Source of the DNA: Stygiolobus azoricus
GTDB lineage: Archaea > Thermoproteota > Thermoprotei_A > Sulfolobales > Sulfolobaceae
Assembly: GCF_009729035.1 (NCBI RefSeq)
Contig: NZ_CP045483.1
Coordinates: forward strand, 1,448,001 to 1,512,000
DNA length: 64,000 nucleotides
Reading direction: 5' to 3'
Position numbers and translations under genes: made by a program. The notes below the pieces were generated by a model, which worked only from the letters and a program-made list of their open reading frames with translations, did not search any database and was not told the origin of the DNA. The stretch's first letter is position 1. Each line of letters starts with the position of its first letter. Shown in pieces: positions 58,847-64,000 of the stretch.

Positions 58847-59774
58847 AGGAAAAGTCTCGGTAATAGTTCCCGTAAGAGGTGTTGATATAAACGCTGATAA
58901 TAATATTAAGTCCTTACTTAGTCAGGATTATGAGGATTATGAGGTTATTTATGTTGTGGATGAGCTAAGAGACCCGATTGTAGACGTATTGAAGAAATAT
59001 AACGTTAAGATTGTAGTTTCCGAGGAAACTTGTTCCCATTGCAGTGGTAAAATTAGGGCACAACTGACCGGTTTAAAATACGCTAAAGGAGATATAATCG
59101 TCTTTGCAGACTCGGATACGTATTATCCTAAAAACTGGTTAAAAGATCTGGTTTCACCCTTATCAAACTACGTTGCTACTACAGTTTTCTCATGGCCTAA
59201 GCCATATAGACTCAGTATAAAAAACCTAATAAGGGCAGGATTTTGGACTTTCGGTTTTGAGTCACAAGCGATTGGTGGAACTTTTCTTTGGGGAGGTTCT
59301 ATGGCTTTCAGAAGGGATTTCTTTAACAATGATGTTATGGAAGACCTTAAGACACAGTGGTGCGACGATTGTACCCTATCTAGGTTAGCAAAGGAAAGAG
59401 GCAAAATAGGTTTCGTATTTAATGCTATGCCTTTAAACGTTTTCGATGAAAAAGACTTACTCAGATGGGCCAAAAGACAGATACTAACGGTCAGAATGTA
59501 TTCTAACAAAGGATACAAAGGGTTCTTAATAGTAGCTTTCTTCTTCTCACTTTTTATCTTCTTGTTCTTTCTAACCAATAACGATTTTTTCCTTACACCA
59601 ATGTTGATATGGATAATAAAGAATTTAATAAGAGGAAGTTTTACGATAGGTATCACTAATTCTATTATACCGTCAATTATGTCAGTCCCAGCAATTTTCT
59701 TCACTTTGGCAGTAGCAGTATTAGCTTACAAGGAAAAGAATATATTTTGGCGAGGCAAAGTTTACAAATTGTGA
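58737..59774 (+). CDS. Membrane glycosyltransferase family 2
   Basis: The 345-residue protein has one N-terminal hydrophobic segment. The GT2 catalytic domain starts VSVIVPVRG, with DIIVFADSDTYYPKNW (DxD) and WCDDCTLSRLAKERG, and RWAKRQILTVRM is the QxxRW-like motif. Two or three membrane segments follow at the C-terminus. It probably adds sugars to a lipid or polysaccharide at the membrane. The start at 58737 overlaps nucS by 110 bases; ATG 58773 is an alternative that still overlaps. Confidence 0.9.
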   Translation: MLIYVVLLTLPIMADILLLYQIVKEIKLKRSVRGDFKGKVSVIVPVRGVDINADNNIKSLLSQDYEDYEVIYVVDELRDPIVDVLKKYNVKIVVSEETCSHCSGKIRAQLTGLKYAKGDIIVFADSDTYYPKNWLKDLVSPLSNYVATTVFSWPKPYRLSIKNLIRAGFWTFGFESQAIGGTFLWGGSMAFRRDFFNNDVMEDLKTQWCDDCTLSRLAKERGKIGFVFNAMPLNVFDEKDLLRWAKRQILTVRMYSNKGYKGFLIVAFFFSLFIFLFFLTNNDFFLTPMLIWIIKNLIRGSFTIGITNSIIPSIMSVPAIFFTLAVAVLAYKEKNIFWRGKVYKL

Positions 59775-60175
59775 TTAAGTGGAAAATTATATTACTGATA
59801 TCAATTCTCTTGCTGATAATTAGTATCGGAGTTGGTGACTATCTTATTTATCATTATGAAGAAAAAATTACAGTACCTCCTAACTCCTCAATAGTAGTGA
59901 CGAGTGCTGATATGTTAGTCCAAGGACAGCCTCCTGCTCTAGCTCCTGCTAGCCTTCAAGAAATAGGTAAGGTTCAAAACAACAATCAAGTAGACAATAT
60001 TTATAGCGTATCACAAGCTACAATAACTAATACACATACAACATCATTTACAGTATTACTAATTCATACTTCTGTATTATTAGAGGTGGATTTCGTCATA
60101 TTAGGAGTTGGATTACTACTTTTCATAATCTCTGCATTAGGTCTGGTTTACGTTAAGTTTGTGAAAAAGACATAA
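59771..60175 (+). CDS. Small membrane protein coupled to the glycosyltransferase
   Basis: Taking GTG at 59771, which overlaps the glycosyltransferase stop (GTGA), gives 134 residues. Two membrane segments (about 5-25 and 105-128) flank a Thr/Ser/Asn-rich, probably external region with NTHTT. The topology fits a subunit or substrate of the glycosyltransferase. The family is not recognised. Confidence 0.7.
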   Translation: MIKWKIILLISILLLIISIGVGDYLIYHYEEKITVPPNSSIVVTSADMLVQGQPPALAPASLQEIGKVQNNNQVDNIYSVSQATITNTHTTSFTVLLIHTSVLLEVDFVILGVGLLLFIISALGLVYVKFVKKT

Positions 60176-60223
60176 GATCTAACAATCTTAAGTTATGAAT
60201 GAGTGTTGAGGCACGAAATACCT

Positions 60224-60652
60224 TTAAATTTTCTTTTCTTCTTTAGCTAATTCCGTTGCTATTTTAAATAGTTCAGGATACATTTCACTTAGACCTTTCT
60301 CTAGGGCTTCTTTAGCTACTTTGCTCATTTTAAAGCTAGGTACCGTGTGATAGAGGTACTGAAGCACTAAAAATGCTTGGTAGCTCCATACACCGATCTT
60401 AGGATCCTTTTGAATGAACTCTCTCATTTTCTCCTTTATTTCAAGCGATTTATCCTTATCGAATTTTACATCTGGAGACTTATCTTCCTTGTTGGAACTA
60501 TTTAATTCTTGTGTAGAGTTCCCTTCTATTTTACTTACATCTTTTGTCTCAACAACTTGTTTAACTTCGGTTTCTGAATTTTCTTTTTTTACCTCATTGC
60601 TCCCAATGTCACTTTTTTTCCTTTTTATAATGAGATCTAACTCACTCATCAC
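60224..60652 (-). CDS. segB: SegB-like chromosome segregation DNA-binding protein
   Basis: The 142-residue protein has a long, charged, probably disordered N-terminal region (about 80 residues rich in Lys, Glu, Ser). A C-terminal helical DNA-binding domain of ribbon-helix-helix-like pattern follows (VPSFKMSKVAKEALEKGLSEMYPELF). This architecture and its 4-base overlap with a ParA-type gene match SegB of Sulfolobus, which binds centromere-like sites. The tail is longer than I recall for S. solfataricus SegB. Confidence 0.82.
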   Translation of the reverse strand: MMSELDLIIKRKKSDIGSNEVKKENSETEVKQVVETKDVSKIEGNSTQELNSSNKEDKSPDVKFDKDKSLEIKEKMREFIQKDPKIGVWSYQAFLVLQYLYHTVPSFKMSKVAKEALEKGLSEMYPELFKIATELAKEEKKI

Positions 60653-61308
60653 TCGATCACCATCTTAGCTAACTTTTCGTAAAGGCTTCCTAACTTAGGT
60701 TTCTTGACTCTGAACTCTTCATACCTAATTGCCGGAACACCGAGTCTAGTGGCTTCAGAGAATAGTTTAGATTGAGGTATTGCAATATCTATACTCTTCA
60801 CTGCAGAATAATCAACATTTACAGCCTTCTTACTCATGTTAGTTACAGCGAAGGCTTTTTTGTTAAGACTTACGAGTCTAGAGTCAAGATTTTTTGCCGC
60901 CTCGAGCACTAATGGCTGGGGGGTTATCGGCGTAACGATCTTATCTGCCGCCATCATAGCTGATACTGACAACGTACCTAAGTTTGGAGGCGTATCTATA
61001 ACTAGGTAGTCAAAAGATTCGGCTATCTTACGTAGAGTAGAGACGGTAGACTCAATATCTCCGTTGAGTTCTACCTTTAATAGCCCAATATGGGCAGGGA
61101 ACATCTCGACGTTAAAAATATTTACGCTTTTACCTCCTAGGGGATAATCTTTCTTTTCCCTTTTTATTCCAAAGGATACAGTGGCCCCTCCCTCAGGATC
61201 CAAATCTATTAACGCTGTATTTTTGGTTTTAGCCAAAGTATAAGCGAGATTTACGGAGGTAGTGGTCTTACCAACCCCACCCTTTTGGTTAATGACTGTT
61301 ATTATCAT
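60649..61308 (-). CDS. segA: SegA, ParA/Soj-family segregation ATPase
   Basis: Starting at ATG 61308, 219 residues begin MIITVINQKGGVGKTTT, the deviant Walker A of ParA/MinD ATPases. ALIDLDPEGGATVSFG and FDYLVIDTPPNLG follow. It polymerises with ATP and, with SegB, moves chromosome origins. An in-frame extension to 61353 exists, but the family starts at MIIT. AATTAAAG about 25 bases upstream of 61308 could be its TATA box. Confidence 0.93.
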   Translation of the reverse strand: MIITVINQKGGVGKTTTSVNLAYTLAKTKNTALIDLDPEGGATVSFGIKREKKDYPLGGKSVNIFNVEMFPAHIGLLKVELNGDIESTVSTLRKIAESFDYLVIDTPPNLGTLSVSAMMAADKIVTPITPQPLVLEAAKNLDSRLVSLNKKAFAVTNMSKKAVNVDYSAVKSIDIAIPQSKLFSEATRLGVPAIRYEEFRVKKPKLGSLYEKLAKMVIE

Positions 61309-61403
61309 GTCTAGACTCTTATCTTCGTAGTCTTTAATTCTGATTCTTCTCATAATACTTCTTAGTCTAAAAGGGTAAGAGAAGAGTGAAGCAAAAAGAC
61401 TCG

Positions 61404-62375
61404 CTATTTAAAAATTAAATCAGCAATATGTGTTGGGTTTAAGCCCATTTTAATGAAAGCAATAGAACAAGAAGGATTTGTAGAGACTACTATATTCGCT
61501 CCGCTCTTCAGAGTCTTCTCTTTCTTAATTTGCATAACTTGACTAGCCATATCCTTATTGAAGATAAAGTAATCACCTCCAGCACCACATTCAAAAGACG
61601 GTTCCTCAGCTTCCCTAATCCTAATCCCCATCATTTCTAAAACTTGTCTGTCATACTTATCGATCCCTAATAAATGAGCGTGGCAGGGTTGGTGTAAAGT
61701 GACTTCCATATCCTTTTTAGGTAATTCCTTAATGAACTTGACTAAAAACTCCGAGAAGTCATACACGTTCAAACCCTTCTCTTTCATATGAGCAGAACAA
61801 TTAGACGACAGAGAAACTATAGGCTTCTTAATTTCCTTCAGTTTACTTATTAGCTCTTCAGCTCTCCTAGTCTCTCCTACATGAGTGTGAGCCAGGCCAC
61901 AACATCCGTTCAGAATCTTCACTCTATACCCACGACTCTTCAAAAACCTCAACGCATTCTCCACAGTACTCCTAAAGATTACGGACATTATACATCCCGG
62001 GAACAATACCAGATCATAATCCTCTTCCTCATGACTTAACGGGGTAGAGCCGTTCAACCTCAATACGGGTTTTATAAATGGAGTGAGTGTCTCTGGTCTC
62101 TCTAGCATTCTTACCAAAACTTTCTCTATTGCGTTGGGTTTACGAACTGAAGTTATTATATCTGAGTATTTCACCCCGCTAGGGCATGCAAGCTCGCATC
62201 TCCTGCAGAACATACAAGTGTTGAGACCTACACTGTCAATACCTAATTTCACGGCTGTAATCCTACCGCGTGGTGAATGAGTTTCTGACCTAGTTATTAC
62301 GTAAGTAGGACAAGCCTCTAGACAGAACCCACAGTGCACACATTTAGAAAGTTCTTCTTTTAATCCCATTCCCAT
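61404..62375 (-). CDS. glcF: Glycolate oxidase-type iron-sulfur subunit (GlcF/GlpC-like)
   Basis: The 323-residue protein has two [4Fe-4S] motifs, CVHCGFCLEACP and CMFCRRCELACP. Two CCG-type domains follow, with LNGCCGLAHT and FECGAGGDYF, which bind a noncanonical cluster in heterodisulfide-reductase-like proteins. It would accept electrons from the FAD subunit encoded upstream, which it overlaps by 16 bases. Glycolate, lactate or a similar 2-hydroxyacid is the likely substrate. Confidence 0.9.
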   Translation of the reverse strand: MGMGLKEELSKCVHCGFCLEACPTYVITRSETHSPRGRITAVKLGIDSVGLNTCMFCRRCELACPSGVKYSDIITSVRKPNAIEKVLVRMLERPETLTPFIKPVLRLNGSTPLSHEEEDYDLVLFPGCIMSVIFRSTVENALRFLKSRGYRVKILNGCCGLAHTHVGETRRAEELISKLKEIKKPIVSLSSNCSAHMKEKGLNVYDFSEFLVKFIKELPKKDMEVTLHQPCHAHLLGIDKYDRQVLEMMGIRIREAEEPSFECGAGGDYFIFNKDMASQVMQIKKEKTLKSGANIVVSTNPSCSIAFIKMGLNPTHIADLIFK

Positions 62376-63736
62376 AACACCTTTAACTCTCTTGAACTTA
62401 CTTTACAATTACCGAACATCTTACAAGGATTGAACAAACCTTCCGGATCGAACGTCATTTTCAACCTCTTCATTACATCCAAGCTTATCTCGTCGTAATA
62501 TACTTCGAGATACTTTACCTTCTCGATCCCTATTCCGTGTTCACCTGAAGGTACACCACCGTTATTTAACACTAGCTTTTCTATTTCATCGCTCGCTTTG
62601 ACTGCCCTATAAAAGCTATCGAAGTCTTCCGGATTATAGGAAATTAGAGGGTGTAGATTACCGTCCCCTGCATGAAACACGTTAGCAATATAAACATTAT
62701 ATTTCTTGGATATCTCCCTTATTTTTTCTAATGTTTCAGCTAAGTTACTTCTTAGCACGTTACAGTCCAGAGTTATATATGCGGGGGATATAGTTCCCAT
62801 AGCAGGAAAAGCACCTTTCCTTGCATTCCAATACTTCGACTCGTCCTTAGTGTTTATTATTTCTCCTCTATTATTACTTATCACATATTTCACTCTACTC
62901 TCTTCCTCGGCTACTTGCGAACCGTCAAGCTCTATTAATAGCAGTGCTTCGCTCTCTGGCAAACCTGCCTTATATCTGCTCTTTTCTATAGCTATAATCG
63001 AGTATCTGTCCATCATCTCTAAGGCTGAAGGTATTACACCGCTTCTGAATATCTCCACTATCGCATTCGCAGCATCCCTTAATGAGTTAAATGAAGCTAT
63101 TACAGTTTTTCTCTCCTTAGGTCGCACGAATAATCTAAGTCTAGCTCTAAGTATAGCTCCGAGCGTACCCTCTGCTCCTATAAATATACTACTCGGGTTG
63201 AGAAACGGTGAAGGCTTAAATTCCTCAACCTCACCATTCGGCAAAATTACCTTTAATCTTATTACACTGTTGTAAGTAGGGCCGTACTTAACAACATGAA
63301 TACCTCCCGAGTCATGCGATATGTTACCCCCGATGCTTGAAACTTGGTAACTTGCAGGATCTGGTGCGTAAAATAAGTGAGGAGGAGCGTTTTTAGTAAC
63401 CATGGCGTTAACTATACCCGGACCTACTTCTATTTCTAAGCCTTCTATACTGTATACTTTGTTAATCCTGCTTAAGCCTACAACTACTTCATCGCCATTA
63501 AGCGGAACTGTAGCTCCACTAAGACTGGTACCTGAACCTCTGACTATCACTTTCTTTCTCCGTGAAATTAACAACCTTATTACCTTAACGACCTCATCTT
63601 CGCTTCCCGGTAGAATAACAAGTTCTGGTTCTCCCTTAACAGCGGATAGACCATCAAAACCGTATAGCCTTTTTTCATCAGAAGAAATCACCCACTCCTC
63701 TCCTACGATCTGCTTTAGCTCCTCAATTAATTGCAC
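62360..63736 (-). CDS. glcD: FAD-linked 2-hydroxyacid (glycolate/D-lactate) dehydrogenase subunit
   Basis: The 458-residue protein has the PCMH FAD domain (VIVRGSGTSLSGATVPL, SSIGGNISHDSGG) and a C-terminal domain with VFHAGDGNLHPLIS and GGVPSGEHGIGIEKVKYL, as in GlcD/D-lactate dehydrogenases. It oxidises a 2-hydroxyacid and passes electrons to the iron-sulfur subunit downstream. The start is GTG at 63736. It is divergent from another FAD-binding gene at 63780. Confidence 0.92.
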   Translation of the reverse strand: MQLIEELKQIVGEEWVISSDEKRLYGFDGLSAVKGEPELVILPGSEDEVVKVIRLLISRRKKVIVRGSGTSLSGATVPLNGDEVVVGLSRINKVYSIEGLEIEVGPGIVNAMVTKNAPPHLFYAPDPASYQVSSIGGNISHDSGGIHVVKYGPTYNSVIRLKVILPNGEVEEFKPSPFLNPSSIFIGAEGTLGAILRARLRLFVRPKERKTVIASFNSLRDAANAIVEIFRSGVIPSALEMMDRYSIIAIEKSRYKAGLPESEALLLIELDGSQVAEEESRVKYVISNNRGEIINTKDESKYWNARKGAFPAMGTISPAYITLDCNVLRSNLAETLEKIREISKKYNVYIANVFHAGDGNLHPLISYNPEDFDSFYRAVKASDEIEKLVLNNGGVPSGEHGIGIEKVKYLEVYYDEISLDVMKRLKMTFDPEGLFNPCKMFGNCKVSSRELKVLWEWD

Positions 63737-63738
63737 AA

Positions 63739-63767
63739 GCTTAAATTGTTATTATGGTTTAAAATGT
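63739..63767. promoter_or_regulatory. Divergent promoter region between glcD and glcE-like genes
   Basis: GCTTAAATT (63739-63747) sits about 35 bases before the plus-strand ATG at 63780. GGTTTAAAATG (63757-63767) sits about 25 bases before the minus-strand GTG at 63736. Both are TATA-like, so both genes are probably leaderless or nearly so. Confidence 0.4.
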
Positions 63768-63779
63768 TTATACACAATC

Positions 63780-64000
63780 ATGGAATGTAAAGAATTGTTT
63801 GAACCTACAAGTTATGAAGAGATCTTAGAAATCGTAAGAAACGCTAATGATAGCGGTAAGAAAGTTCACATTCTGGGACTGGAAACTCATCACGTAGTCG
63901 AAAAACCATTCGAAATTTGTATATCCACTATAAGGTTAGACAAGATCTTAGAAAGTTCTACTTCTGACCTATACGTGTCTGTTCAAAGCGGGGTTAGGTT
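63780..64000 (+). CDS. FAD-binding oxidoreductase, GlcE-like (5' part, cut by window end)
   Basis: From ATG 63780 the frame stays open to the window edge and gives about 73 residues. They open MECKELFEPTSYEEILEIVR and include GKKVHILGLETH and YVSVQSGVR. This matches the start of the PCMH-type FAD-binding domain found in GlcE, where a Gly-rich loop of RGxGTK type would stand at HILGLETH. Here that loop is reduced. With glcD and glcF alongside, it likely completes a GlcDEF-type enzyme. Confidence 0.7.
   Translation, partial: MECKELFEPTSYEEILEIVRNANDSGKKVHILGLETHHVVEKPFEICISTIRLDKILESSTSDLYVSVQSGVR

Noticed and set aside
62706-63275. Plus-strand open frame of 189 codons inside glcD
   Set aside because: It is fully antisense to a well-supported FAD protein gene, with no independent support.

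Overview
The window reads as chromosome from a thermoacidophilic crenarchaeon of the order Sulfolobales. The signs are a Dpo4/Dbh-type polymerase, a SegA/SegB segregation pair, split transketolase subunits, a PibD-type class III signal peptidase, a Cut-type aldehyde oxidoreductase, an XPD helicase, RpoL/TFS/Csl4/L10e information genes, an intron-bearing tRNA, and many leaderless genes with a TATA-like box about 25 bases before the start. Base composition is moderately AT-rich and coding density is very high. I see no rRNA, CRISPR array or insertion sequence, and no gene-free stretch longer than 300 bases. The species cannot be fixed from the sequence alone.

Layout, left half. 1-2000: a Cut/Cox-type aldehyde oxidoreductase neighbourhood (CoxG fragment, MocA-like cytidylyltransferase, FAD and [2Fe-2S] subunits). 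2060-4040: a likely C/D box sRNA in the leader of a PfkB kinase gene, then the Y-family polymerase. 4020-9900: RNA cyclase, a zinc alcohol dehydrogenase abutting a glutamine-synthetase-like protein with altered catalytic residues, a Trm5/Taw2-like methyltransferase and an amidohydrolase-like protein that has lost its metal ligands. 9935-14500: SIS protein, TusA-like protein, uroporphyrinogen methyltransferase, zinc-ribbon protein, NiCoT-like protein, Nudix hydrolase. 14541-21373: secreted glycoprotein, glutamate dehydrogenase, CysS, PGI/PMI, CoA-disulfide reductase. 21439-25656: a NurA/HerA-type pair with a small partner and a thioesterase. 25625-30400: two transporters, acyl-CoA dehydrogenase, PibD.

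Layout, right half. 30613-37229: tRNA-Arg, then a minus-strand information-processing run (UbaA-like E1, flippase-like membrane protein, Cdc45/RecJ-like protein, Pcc1, L10e, Dph2, Csl4, RpoL, a small frame-disrupted ORF, TFS). 37298-46700: a very compact aromatic amino acid superoperon: transketolase N and C halves, chorismate mutase-prephenate dehydrogenase, DAHP synthase, AroB, AroE, AroC, archaeal shikimate kinase, AroA and AroD. Together these cover erythrose-4-phosphate supply through chorismate to the tyrosine branch. 46684-50140: Rieske protein, then a four-gene run around XPD with a glutaredoxin-like and a TusA-like protein. 50173-60175: large membrane/coiled-coil protein, superoxide dismutase, sugar nucleotidyltransferase, secreted protein, YyaL-type thioredoxin protein, SDR, NucS/EndoMS, membrane glycosyltransferase. 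60224-64000: SegB/SegA, then GlcF/GlcD glycolate-oxidase-type genes and the start of a further FAD protein.

Many genes overlap by 4 bases (ATGA/GTGA), which implies translational coupling within operons. Several convergent neighbours overlap at their 3' ends by 14 to 53 bases.
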